Assembly: GCA_910586485.1 (NCBI GenBank)
Contig: CAJUIA010000029.1
Location: 1 to 53,228, forward strand
Origin: an uncultured Acetatifactor sp.
GTDB taxonomy: Bacteria; Bacillota; Clostridia; Lachnospirales; Lachnospiraceae
DNA: 53,228 nt
Direction of reading: 5' to 3'
Shown here piece by piece: positions 42,827 through 50,578 of the stretch. The notes below the pieces were generated by a model, which saw only the letters and a program-made list of their open reading frames with translations, was not told where the DNA came from and made no database searches. The position numbers were made by a program, and so were the translations under genes. Numbering within the stretch: the first letter of the stretch is position 1; each line of letters starts with the position of its first letter.

Positions 42827-43755
42827 TGGACTACAGCTTTAAAATATCGGAGCGTCAGTGGAACATGCCGGATAAAGGTGAGCTTGAAAGCCGCAGGGAA
42901 GAAACTTTTATTGATGATGTGATTCAAAAGAGTCATATTGAAAGGGAACTGCTTTCTCATTTGGACGGTGTGGAAACCGTGTTTGACGGAGGTGCCGGCT
43001 GCGGCAGATTTTCCATTTTACTTGCAAAGCATGGCTGCAGAGTGACACATTTCGACATTTCACAGCCCATGATCAATAAGGCAAGAGAATTAGCCGAAAA
43101 AGAAGGAGTCATTGAAAGGATAAGTTTTGTAAAGGGAGCATTGGAGGATTTAAGAGCTTTTGAAAATAAATCCTTTGACATGGTTATTTCCTTTGATGCC
43201 CCTGTTTCATATACCTATCCCAGACAGGAAGAGGTGATTGGTGAGCTGATCCGCATATGCCGCAAGCGCATTATGATAAGCGTCTCCAGTCGTTTGGGCT
43301 ATCTTCCCTATCTGGCAAATCCGATACAAAAAAACCAGTTCCTATTGGACGAAAGCTGTGATGATCCGTTTGTCAAATGGTGTATTGATAATAAGGCAAA
43401 CGCAGTCGAGGCTTTTTGGTTTGACAAAGGCGCCGTCATGAAGCTGTGGAAAGAAGGGCTTATGGGCGGTGAAGCCGAAATTGCCGAGTATGAAAATGGG
43501 GGAACGCCGTGGTGCATTACATACACTTTTCTGCCTGATGAATTAAAAGGTGTGATGAAGCGGTATGGTGTGAAGAATATTAAGCTGGCAGGTCCCGGTG
43601 CATATGCAAGGACGATTCCCAATGAATTGCTCGTAAAGATTATGAAAAATCCAAAGCAGCGTTCCGATTTTCTGGATTTTTGTTATCTTTATGATTCTAA
43701 TCCGTATGTTTGCGGCATGGGAAAGGATAATTTGCTGGCCAGTGGCGAATTGTGA
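42826..43755 (+). CDS. Class I SAM-dependent methyltransferase
   Basis: A 309-residue methyltransferase: VFDGGAGCGRFSILLA (motif I, with GG for LG), THFDISQPMI (motif II) and a following VISFDAPVSY. The C-terminal ~120 residues form an extra domain without a motif I recognise. The start overlaps the preceding stop by one base with GGGAG in front. The paired methyltransferases may act on one pathway. The second uORF leader lies directly downstream. Confidence 0.87.
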   Translation: MDYSFKISERQWNMPDKGELESRREETFIDDVIQKSHIERELLSHLDGVETVFDGGAGCGRFSILLAKHGCRVTHFDISQPMINKARELAEKEGVIERISFVKGALEDLRAFENKSFDMVISFDAPVSYTYPRQEEVIGELIRICRKRIMISVSSRLGYLPYLANPIQKNQFLLDESCDDPFVKWCIDNKANAVEAFWFDKGAVMKLWKEGLMGGEAEIAEYENGGTPWCITYTFLPDELKGVMKRYGVKNIKLAGPGAYARTIPNELLVKIMKNPKQRSDFLDFCYLYDSNPYVCGMGKDNLLASGEL

Positions 43756-43769
43756 TAATAATGGAAGGA

Positions 43770-43883
43770 GAAATGTTTTTATGACTACACCCGTTTACAC
43801 TGCATAGCGTGGCTATTGCAGAAAAGACTAAAAATTTCAATAGCCCACGCATCTGCACAGAAAAATAATGGGAGATGCACATG
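43770..43883 (+). promoter_or_regulatory. uORF leader element, copy B
   Basis: An 8-codon ORF with its own RBS is followed by a 12-bp stem with one bulge, GCGTGGCTATTG (43807-43818) with CAATAGCCCACGC (43838-43850). Next come the block ATCTG..AAAAATAA and GGGAG plus the DUF1062 start. Blocks shared with copy A are GCATAGC, GGCTATTGCA, ATAGCC, AAAAATA, GGAG and ATG-x-GCTAT. It lies between two genes with no promoter of its own visible. Confidence 0.7.
43781..43807 (+). CDS. 8-codon leader peptide ORF B
   Basis: Encodes MTTPVYTA, preceded by AAGGAG. The length and the final Ala-stop (GCATAG) equal those of leader ORF A at 41580. The stop codon abuts the conserved stem. Confidence 0.58.
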   Translation: MTTPVYTA

Positions 43884-44480
43884 AGCTATTTAAAAAAAAT
43901 TGAATGTGAAATGATTCCGAAGGATTCTTTCCGGGTAATCCGCAGCTGTCCTAAATGCGGCGGCAAGACGCGCTTTAAGAATACGGGTAAATTCCGCGTT
44001 AATGCCAACGGTAATAAGCTGGATGTCTGGCTGATTTACCAATGTGAGCAATGTAAACATACGCTTAATCTTACGATTTATGAGCGGAAAAAGGTTTCGT
44101 CCGTTTCTAAGGAAGAATATCAGCGTTTTCTAAGCAATGATCAGCAGCTTGCAGAAATGTATGGAAAAAATATGCAGTTATTTCGGAAAAATCAAGCGGA
44201 AATTGACTTCGACAGAGTAAGCTATGACTTTGAAAAGCGAAAGGAAGCCATAGAAGGCTGTGATGCCATGGAAAGCAGTGATGCGGGTGAGCTGCCTGTG
44301 ATTACGATCAATAACTCGTATCAGCTGAAGATTCGCCCGGAAAAACAAATTGCAGAGCTTTTGGAATTATCCCGAAGTCAGGTGAAGGATTTTATAAATA
44401 AGGGAGAAATAGAAATACTTGAGAAGCAGTCTCAGCTTATTTCCTTTAGGATTCACGGGGCTGTCGCACTAAGTGATTAG
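43881..44480 (+). CDS. DUF1062 family protein
   Basis: A 199-residue protein. A zinc-ribbon-like N-terminus (SCPKCGGKTRF, later YQCEQCKHTLNL) is followed by a helical middle and a C-terminal segment (ELLELSRSQVKDFINKGEI) resembling a short DNA-binding helix pair. I assign DUF1062 by the cysteine pattern and length; the function is unknown. GGGAG precedes the ATG at 43881 within the leader element. Its stop is inside a strong terminator. Confidence 0.75.
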   Translation: MSYLKKIECEMIPKDSFRVIRSCPKCGGKTRFKNTGKFRVNANGNKLDVWLIYQCEQCKHTLNLTIYERKKVSSVSKEEYQRFLSNDQQLAEMYGKNMQLFRKNQAEIDFDRVSYDFEKRKEAIEGCDAMESSDAGELPVITINNSYQLKIRPEKQIAELLELSRSQVKDFINKGEIEILEKQSQLISFRIHGAVALSD

Positions 44481-44496
44481 TGCGACAGCCCCTTTT
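44457..44496 (+). terminator. Strong terminator after the DUF1062 gene
   Basis: A perfect 16-bp stem (44457-44472 with 44477-44492), loop GTGA, then TTTT. The stem includes the DUF1062 stop codon. It could act in both directions, weakly on the minus strand. Confidence 0.9.
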
Positions 44497-44580
44497 CCAG
44501 TATGACGGGCATGTCGTCAGTCTGTGGTGAAAATCCAAAAGGGGCGTAGTTGCCGCTCTCTGGTAAAATTTCGGCTTCGG

Positions 44581-45391
44581 TTACTGGAATTGTACGGAAT
44601 TTGCAATTTCGACCACCAGCTCCTGCAAATCCGCAAGTGCGTCTCCCGAGGCATCGGACAGATCCTTAAGGCTGACCATGGCGCTAAAAATGTGCACGTC
44701 CGTGGTGCAGACGATAATAAAGACATCGCCTGCGTTATAGACCTTGTGGTTTATGCCCTTTTCGTCGGTGGCGTCAAGTATGGGATCCCCATATGAAATA
44801 TATTCGTAGGGATTGGCATATTTCTGCGCCAGCATGGAAAAGGATAAGCTCATATAGTATTTCTTCCCATTGTCATTCAAAATGCCGTCCACGCGGCGTC
44901 CTGCCTTTTGCATTGCCGGAATCTGCTTGTATTCAGGCATCCACAGCAGGGTCACGTTGTGGGTGTCAGACGTCAGTTGTACGTTCGGCACGTTCTCGAA
45001 GGAAATTGTGGATAAATTCTTACGATCGGTTTCCTGGATGCTTTTTCCAATATCAAAGCTGGAGACAGCCTGAGTGTCTTTGTTGACCCCAGTCATTTAA
45101 ACGGATGGGGAGCCGGATAAGCATGTCGTCAATCTGCACCATGCCGCTGTCCCAGGAGGCGCTGATGATTTCCTGCTTCGCCTCATAGGAAGCCTCCGGG
45201 CTGGCAGTGGCCGCAGGAGCGGGCGTGCCAGAGGACTTATCCGCAGAATCCAGCGCATTCAGCGCGTCCTCAAAATCCTTTTCGTTCCAGTTGTCCAAAT
45301 CTGATTCCTTGGGCTTATCTTCATTGTCTCCGCAAGAGCTGAGACTGCATATCATGCACAGCGTAATAATGGATAATAGTAACTTTTTCAT
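44581..45391 (-). pseudogene. Frameshifted lipoprotein
   Basis: The first part (45391-45053) has a lipoprotein signal peptide, KKLLLSIITLCMICSLSSC, with lipobox LSSC, then an Asp/Glu-rich linker and ends in frame after RLNDW. The second part (from about 45096 to 44581) continues the same protein in another frame (VNKDTQAVSSFDIGKS). A single-base change near the GGGG at 45083-45090 explains the break. The rejoined product would be about 270 residues, a typical extracytoplasmic lipoprotein of unknown function. A sequencing error is possible. AAGGAAG precedes the start. Confidence 0.78.
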
Positions 45392-45554
45392 GAAAATCTT
45401 CCTTCCTTTCCTCCCTGTAGTATCTGTAGGACCTTAACGAATGCTGCGAGGTCAACGATAGTGATTATATTCCCGTGAACGCGGAAAATCAAGAGCGAAT
45501 GCTTTTGAGTTTCTCCAAAAACATCGGGGTGATCATTGCCGCTGTATGACTTAT

Positions 45555-46277
45555 TTAAGATTTCCATGGTCTGGTTTTGCCAAGCCAGCCTTGTTCTGCC
45601 CAATATTTTCCATCGAGATATTCAGGGTCGTTTTTATGTAGTGTTTGCTGCATCAAGCGGCAAACGAAGAACTTTATTTTGATAATGAACTTAGTCCGTG
45701 CAGGTTTCGTATAATTTATCCGTGCAAACCTTTGAGACAGCTTTTTCACTTTTCCTGTCAGCTCTGCCTGTTTCTTTTTGGAAAGCCTTTCCCAGACAAT
45801 ATCGCTCATCAAGGCACCGGTGAATATGCCGATTTTGGAAACTCCCCACCAGGATAAGCTGTGCTTTATGTCCTTTGCCGCAGATTTTGCCCCTGCGCCT
45901 AAACACTGCGTAATAATCACGGCTCGTTTTCCAAACATTTCGGGAGCAGGACGGTGGGGCAGCCAACGGTAAGCAAAATGGTCCAGAAGCGTCTTCATTG
46001 CTCCTGTAGCATGAAATACATATGCAGGAGATGTCATGACAATTAAATCGGCTTCCAAAAGCATTTTCTCCATTTTTTGGATGTATTCTGCATCTTTGCA
46101 GGTGTTTTCGCCTTTCATGATACAGCTTACACAGCCACTGCAGAAATGGGGACAATCTTTTGGAAGATAATATTCCGTAATATTTGCAGTATCTTTGAAA
46201 GTGGATAAAAATATTTCCTTTAACTGATAGGTTACACCATGCTTTTCTGTTCCGTTTATAACTGTTATCTTCATCAT
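45555..46277 (-). CDS. Flavodoxin-family NAD(P)H-dependent oxidoreductase
   Basis: A 240-residue flavodoxin-fold protein: INGTEKHGVTYQ as the phosphate loop, CSGCVSCIMKGENTC as the cysteine cluster and TSPAYVFHATGAMK as the second flavin loop. The C-terminal ~60 residues are basic and unusual. It begins next to the tetR stop (GGAG in front; ATG at 46277 or 46274), so it is the likely target gene of that regulator. It could be a stress-induced quinone or nitro reductase. Confidence 0.85.
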   Translation of the reverse strand: MMKITVINGTEKHGVTYQLKEIFLSTFKDTANITEYYLPKDCPHFCSGCVSCIMKGENTCKDAEYIQKMEKMLLEADLIVMTSPAYVFHATGAMKTLLDHFAYRWLPHRPAPEMFGKRAVIITQCLGAGAKSAAKDIKHSLSWWGVSKIGIFTGALMSDIVWERLSKKKQAELTGKVKKLSQRFARINYTKPARTKFIIKIKFFVCRLMQQTLHKNDPEYLDGKYWAEQGWLGKTRPWKS

Positions 46278-46865
46278 TCACTCCATTTCTGCGCATACCT
46301 CCAAAATATCGTGCAGAATTTGTGTATGCCATGCTCTGCGGTTTTCTTTTTGGCGCAAATCAATATCAAGTATCGTTGATGCCGTTTCAGATCGAAGAAA
46401 AGCCTGCTGCATAATCGAAATCAGGCAAAAGGTCTTTCTTTTTACAGTATGTTCATCCCAATCGGGACGGCAGGCAGCCACAAGAGGAAGATATGCAGCG
46501 TAAGTTCTGTGAGTGTTGTCGTTTGGCGCCGGATTTTTCATATCGGTAAGCATTGAAATTCTGGAAACAGCATAATGCTCGAACAGAAAATCCAAAGTCA
46601 TGTTTCCGAGATATTCTATTTTTTCAAAAGCTGTAAAGCCCTCTGTTCTTTCTCGAATATCTTGAAATTGCTCGACAATCCCGTTTATGATGCGCTCAAC
46701 GCATAGTTCAATAAGCTTATCCTTGTTCCCAAAATGATAATTCACAAGACCTAACCCGACGCCTGCTCTTTTGGATATTTCACGAACGGTGATGGTATCT
46801 AAAGCTTCACCGTTTTCTTCAATGAGAGCAATCGTTGCCTGTATTATTGCTTCTTTATGATCCAT
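46278..46865 (-). CDS. TetR-family transcriptional regulator
   Basis: A 195-residue repressor. The N-terminal HTH (ITVREISKRAGVGLGLVNYHFGNKDKL) is typical; the C-terminal ligand domain is variable. AGGAGG is 9 bases from the ATG at 46865. Two copies of its likely operator lie in the promoter. It is transcribed with the flavodoxin gene and probably represses both until an unknown ligand binds. Confidence 0.92.
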   Translation of the reverse strand: MDHKEAIIQATIALIEENGEALDTITVREISKRAGVGLGLVNYHFGNKDKLIELCVERIINGIVEQFQDIRERTEGFTAFEKIEYLGNMTLDFLFEHYAVSRISMLTDMKNPAPNDNTHRTYAAYLPLVAACRPDWDEHTVKRKTFCLISIMQQAFLRSETASTILDIDLRQKENRRAWHTQILHDILEVCAEME

Positions 46866-46879
46866 ATCTGCGCACCTCC

Positions 46880-46926
46880 TGAACAATGTTCAAATATATT
46901 ATATTGAACGCTGTTCAAAAAGTCAA
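46880..46926 (-). promoter_or_regulatory. Promoter with twin operators for tetR-flavodoxin
   Basis: Minus strand: TTGACT (46921-46926), a 17-base spacer, TATAAT (46898-46903). Operator 1, TGAAC-GCT-GTTCA (46905-46917), lies in the spacer; operator 2, TGAACA-A-TGTTCA (46880-46892), covers the start point. The centres are 25 bp apart. Confidence 0.85.
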
Positions 46927-47073
46927 TAGGCAATGGATTTTTTTTAATTATCATTCACATCATTCACAAAAAATGATAATACAGACAGGAACGGATGTTG
47001 TAGAATGGGTTTATCAACAGAAACCTGGATTGCCTGTGCCGGCTGCGCCGGCATGTAAAGGAGGTGTAAAACA

Positions 47074-47960
47074 ATGAATAATCTACAACTGATCGAAAAG
47101 GTACTTATATTTATTGATGAGCATATATGTGAAGAGCTGAGCTATGAACGCCTGGCAGAGGTGTTCGGCTACTCATCCTTTCATTTCCACAAGATTTTTT
47201 CATCAGTGACAGAACTAAGTATAGCGGAGTATATTCGAAAACGCCGTCTTACCATGGCGCATAAAATATTATGTGAGACAACAGAGAGCGTTGCGGATAT
47301 TTGCTACAGAGTCGGATTTAACAGTATTCAGACTTTTAACCGAGCGTTTAAGGATACGTTCGGAATGCAGCCCCTTGTGGCAAGGGAAAGACAGGCAAAG
47401 ATTACCTATCGCAGCGTAGAAGAAATTGTTACAGGATACCTGAAACGTGTTGTGGTAGAAGGGATATTTTCCATAGAACCGCGTTTTGAAGAACGGGAAG
47501 AATTTTTGATTGCCGGATATAGAAAACACACCAAAGGCGGCTTTCATGTCATAGGAGAGTCGTGGTTTGAGTTAAAGAACAGCTTGGAGCCATTGAAAGA
47601 AAAGATGAACATACGATGTATGGCTTTGAAGATTATGCGGAAGAATTCTGCTCTGAACCATTGTCATTTTATTATATGGCAGGAGTAGAAGTGGGAAAAG
47701 ATACGCCCCTTCCAGAAGGGATGTATCGCAAAGTGGTGCCAAAGGCAAAGTATGCGGTATTCACGGTGAATGGCAATAATGCTGACGGAGAAATTGGCGA
47801 GGCATTCAAATATATTTATTTTGTATGGCTGCCAAACTCGGAGTACTGTTTGGATGAAAAGGCGCTGTTTGACTTTGAATTTTATGATGAACGCTGGGAT
47901 TGCCAGTTTGGAGCCGCACAGATGGATATTTATGTCCCGGTAAGAAGATTGGAGGATTAG
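47074..47960 (+). pseudogene. Frameshifted AraC-family regulator with GyrI-like domain
   Basis: The first frame (47074-47688) carries the AraC DNA-binding domain (IAEYIRKRRLTMAHKIL, SVADICYRVGFNSIQTFNRAFKDTFG) and the start of a GyrI-like effector domain. The rest (MYGFEDYAEEFCSEPL to YVPVRRLED, ending 47960) is in another frame, joined near 47612-47620. The rejoined protein would be about 295 residues, the normal length for AraC-GyrI (Rob/SoxS-like) regulators. The shift makes the effector domain incomplete, unless it is a sequencing error. AAAGGAGG precedes the ATG. Confidence 0.82.
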
Positions 47961-47962
47961 CT

Positions 47963-48535
47963 ATGGCATTTTGCGATTTATTTAAAGATTTTATTCCGAT
48001 TCGGGTGGATGAGGATGTTTATCTTCGGCAGCATGAGCCGGAAAAGGATGCCAGACCCTTTTGGGAAATATATGATGATGAAGAAAATTTTACCTATTTT
48101 GGAGGCTACAAAAGACCTTGCGCTTGGAATGAAGAGAGAGAAATTCGGGCTGAAGCAAGCCGTGTAAGAGGATTTAAAGGTAAGCGGGAATATTCCTGGG
48201 TTGTGACATATCAGGGGGAAGTGATTGGTCAGATACAGCTGTTTGGTTTTTTTAACCATAACACCTGTGCGGAGGTTGGTTACTTTATCAAGAAAGCCTA
48301 TTGGAACCAGGGAATCAATACAAAGGTATTAAAGGCAGTGTGCAGATTTGGGATAGAGATTATGGGATTGGAAAGAATTGAAGCATTTGCCCATGTGGAT
48401 AATATCGGGTCCAATAGAACGTTGCAAAAGGCAGGTTTTGTGAAGGAAGGAATGCTGCGAAAAAGATTTGAAATAAAAGGGGAATTGTATGATTGTAATG
48501 TATATTCGTTTGTGAAGGATGATTTGGAAAAATAG
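47963..48535 (+). CDS. GNAT acetyltransferase, RimJ/RimL-like
   Basis: A 190-residue acetyltransferase of the ribosomal-protein/Ala-acetylating type: AEVGYFIKKAYWNQGINTKVLKAV (acetyl-CoA site), LERIEAFAHVDNIGSNRTLQKAGF and a final KGELYDCNVYSF are family hallmarks. TTGGAGG lies upstream of the ATG at 47963, two bases after the AraC stop, so it was probably co-transcribed with that regulator. The specific substrate is unknown. Confidence 0.9.
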   Translation: MAFCDLFKDFIPIRVDEDVYLRQHEPEKDARPFWEIYDDEENFTYFGGYKRPCAWNEEREIRAEASRVRGFKGKREYSWVVTYQGEVIGQIQLFGFFNHNTCAEVGYFIKKAYWNQGINTKVLKAVCRFGIEIMGLERIEAFAHVDNIGSNRTLQKAGFVKEGMLRKRFEIKGELYDCNVYSFVKDDLEK

Positions 48536-48625
48536 ATTAATGCAGATTACCCCTTGACCTTCACGTTACGTCATAGTTTATAATATAAGAAAACAGGAAA
48601 GGGGTATAAGATTGAAAATTGAAAT

Positions 48626-48712
48626 TTTCAATCTCGGACTTTGTGACGCTGCGCGTCCCAAAGTTCCCACAGATTTAAATGCCGCTTGCGCGGCGGAAGG
48701 AGAGGAACTATG
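48626..48712 (+). repeat. 87-bp leader element, copy 2
   Basis: About 90% identical to 34068-34154. It has the same two hairpins (GGACTTTG..GACGC-TGC-GCGTC..CAAAGTTCC and GCCGCTTGCGCGGC), the RBS GGAGAGGAACT and the start codon of the next gene. In this copy, a TTG at 48614 opens a 32-residue frame through the whole element, ending in an ATGA overlap. Confidence 0.85.
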
Positions 48713-49621
48713 AAAGTATCTGCAATACGTTCAGATAACGTTTATTCAAAAATTATGAGTGCGCCTTCGGACAGGAAGAATGACATTTATCGGTATGAAC
48801 TGATGATGCCGTTTGAAAGAAAATGGGCTTGTTACAATATTCCCATGAAGGCAAAAGCGCCTGGCGGTTATGATGTGATCAGGGCAGGGCGATGCTTTGG
48901 ACTGATCGCGCCGACTAAGGTGGATGAAACACAAAAACAAAATATTCAAATGATTTCCGACGACACACTCTGGGAAAATTGTGAAACGGCAATCAGGAGA
49001 GCGTTAAGCTGCTTTACCGGGCAGGGGGTCAGCTTACCTGTTGGTGAGTATCTGTTTACCATATTGCTTGCAAATCCCGAAAGTCCTTATATTATGTTAA
49101 ATGAGGGATACTGCGGCGACGGCGGTATACCGGGATACATTTTATCCTGGCTGACTCCCAATGAATATACATTGAAGCATCTTCCCGCAGCTTTGGCACA
49201 CGAAACAAATCACAATGTCCGCTTTCAGTTTATTAAATGGAAAAACGACATCACGCTTGGAGAGATGCTGGTCAGCGAAGGGCTGGCAGAAAACTTTGCA
49301 ACTTTTTTATTTGGCGAGGATCAGGCGGGCCCCTGGGTAACAAAGACGGATTTGACGACTTTGAACGAAGTTATCAAACCTGTGATCCAGAGTGGATTAA
49401 ATGTCCGGGGATTGGAAAATCTCAATGCGTATCTTTATGGTGATGAACTGGCTCGATTACAAAATTTTCCGCAGGCAGGGCTGCCTTATTGTGCCGGGTA
49501 TGCCTGCGGCTATCATTTAGTAAAGCACTATTTGAAAAAAACGGGAAAAAGCGTGGTTGAAGCGACACTTTTACCTGCAAAAGAAATTTTGGATGCTGCG
49601 GAGGATTTTTGGAATGACTGA
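48710..49621 (+). CDS. DUF2268-type putative zinc metallopeptidase
   Basis: A 303-residue protein with the gluzincin-like motif HETNH (in LAHETNHNVRF, ~residues 164-168) and a downstream SEGLAENF Glu, the zinc-binding pattern of DUF2268 predicted proteases. It has no signal peptide, so a cytoplasmic role is implied. The start lies in the duplicated leader. Its 3' end overlaps the MerR gene by 8 bases. Confidence 0.8.
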   Translation: MKVSAIRSDNVYSKIMSAPSDRKNDIYRYELMMPFERKWACYNIPMKAKAPGGYDVIRAGRCFGLIAPTKVDETQKQNIQMISDDTLWENCETAIRRALSCFTGQGVSLPVGEYLFTILLANPESPYIMLNEGYCGDGGIPGYILSWLTPNEYTLKHLPAALAHETNHNVRFQFIKWKNDITLGEMLVSEGLAENFATFLFGEDQAGPWVTKTDLTTLNEVIKPVIQSGLNVRGLENLNAYLYGDELARLQNFPQAGLPYCAGYACGYHLVKHYLKKTGKSVVEATLLPAKEILDAAEDFWND

Positions 49622-50363
49622 AAAACTTATGTCTGTCCATAAGGTTGCCAAATTGACCGGTACTACAGCTCGTACACTTCATTATTATGATGAAATCGGA
49701 CTTTTGAAACCTGCGAAGGTAACTGAAGCAGGTTACCGAATGTATGATGATACGGCACTTAGCCGTCTGCAAAATATATTATTGTTTCGTGAGCTGCAGT
49801 TTCCCTTAAAAGAAATCAAGGTAATTCTTGACAGCCCTGATTTTAATCCGGGTGAGGCACTTGCCCAGCAAATCAGGCTGTTGGAGTTACAATATAAACA
49901 TATAGAGGAGCTGATCGCCTTTATTCGTGAAATGCAAAAAAAGGGAGGAACAGGAATGAACTTTGATGTTTTTGACAAGAGTGAAATTGAAAAGTATGAG
50001 GCGGAAGTCAAGGCAAGATGGGGAAATACAAAAGCATATCAGGAGTACCGGGAAAAGGATATGGCCGAAAATAAAGATGGTTACGGTAAGCTTGCAAACG
50101 AATTGATGACGATGTTTTCCGAATTGGGAGAATTAAAGCATTTTACGCCTGACGCTGATGAAGTCCAAAAGAAAATTGCCGCATTACAGAAGTTTATAAC
50201 TGATCACTACTATGTGTGTACTAATGAAATTTTGAGCGGCCTGGGTGAAATGTATGTATGTGACGAACGCTTCAGGAACAACATTGACAAGGCAGGCGGA
50301 GAAGGAACCGCTGATTTTGTCAGGCAGGCGATTGCCGTGTATTGCAATAAGGCGCAAGGGTAA
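49614..50363 (+). CDS. MerR-family regulator with TipAS-like domain
   Basis: A 249-residue regulator. The N-terminal MerR HTH (SVHKVAKLTGTTARTLHYYDEIGLL) precedes a dimerisation helix (~80-115) and a TipAS/albicidin-binding-like C-terminal domain (~130-249), which in TipA traps peptide antibiotics. GGAGG lies 9 bases before the ATG at 49614, inside the preceding gene. It might control its neighbours, but no MerR-type operator was found. Confidence 0.88.
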   Translation: MTEKLMSVHKVAKLTGTTARTLHYYDEIGLLKPAKVTEAGYRMYDDTALSRLQNILLFRELQFPLKEIKVILDSPDFNPGEALAQQIRLLELQYKHIEELIAFIREMQKKGGTGMNFDVFDKSEIEKYEAEVKARWGNTKAYQEYREKDMAENKDGYGKLANELMTMFSELGELKHFTPDADEVQKKIAALQKFITDHYYVCTNEILSGLGEMYVCDERFRNNIDKAGGEGTADFVRQAIAVYCNKAQG

Positions 50364-50414
50364 AGCAGCGGCTTGAGTAAAAGGTCAGACACCTATAGCT
50401 TGAATTGAAAAATA

Positions 50415-50443
50415 TTGAAATCAATTATTTTTCGTGCTAAAAT
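50415..50443 (+). promoter_or_regulatory. Promoter of the fluoride riboswitch transcript
   Basis: TTGAAA (50415-50420), 17 bases, TAAAAT (50438-50443). Transcription would begin at about 50450, at the 5' edge of the aptamer. Confidence 0.75.
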
Positions 50444-50449
50444 AAAATT

Positions 50450-50509
50450 CGTGGGAATGAAGTTCTCCCGTGGGAAACCTAAACCGCATTTTATGCTGAT
50501 GACTTCTGC
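50450..50509 (+). ncRNA. Fluoride (crcB-type) riboswitch aptamer
   Basis: The layout matches the fluoride aptamer: GGGAATGAAG, then TTCTCCC, the conserved AAACCGC and the 3' GCTGATGACTTCTGC. The 3' strand is shared with a terminator (50495-50540), giving a transcriptional ON switch. Recognition rests on remembered consensus, and no covariance search was run. Confidence 0.85.
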
Positions 50510-50540
50510 AAAAATATGCAGAAATTATCAGCTTTTTTTG
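50495..50540 (+). terminator. Riboswitch-controlled terminator
   Basis: GCTGATGACTTCTGC pairs with GCAGAAATTATCAGC (8-base loop), followed by seven T. Its left arm is the 3' strand of the fluoride aptamer, so ligand binding should prevent it forming. Confidence 0.88.
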
Positions 50541-50578
50541 TTGAAATTATTTCTGCAACAAGATAAGGAGGGTTTTGT

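Noticed and set aside
45388..45603. 71-codon minus-strand frame between the flavodoxin and lipoprotein genes
   Set aside because: It runs through the lipoprotein RBS and overlaps the flavodoxin C-terminus; no family resemblance.
46886..47077. 63-codon open frame on the plus strand upstream of the AraC gene
   Set aside because: It starts within the tetR promoter/operator, has no RBS and no recognisable protein features.
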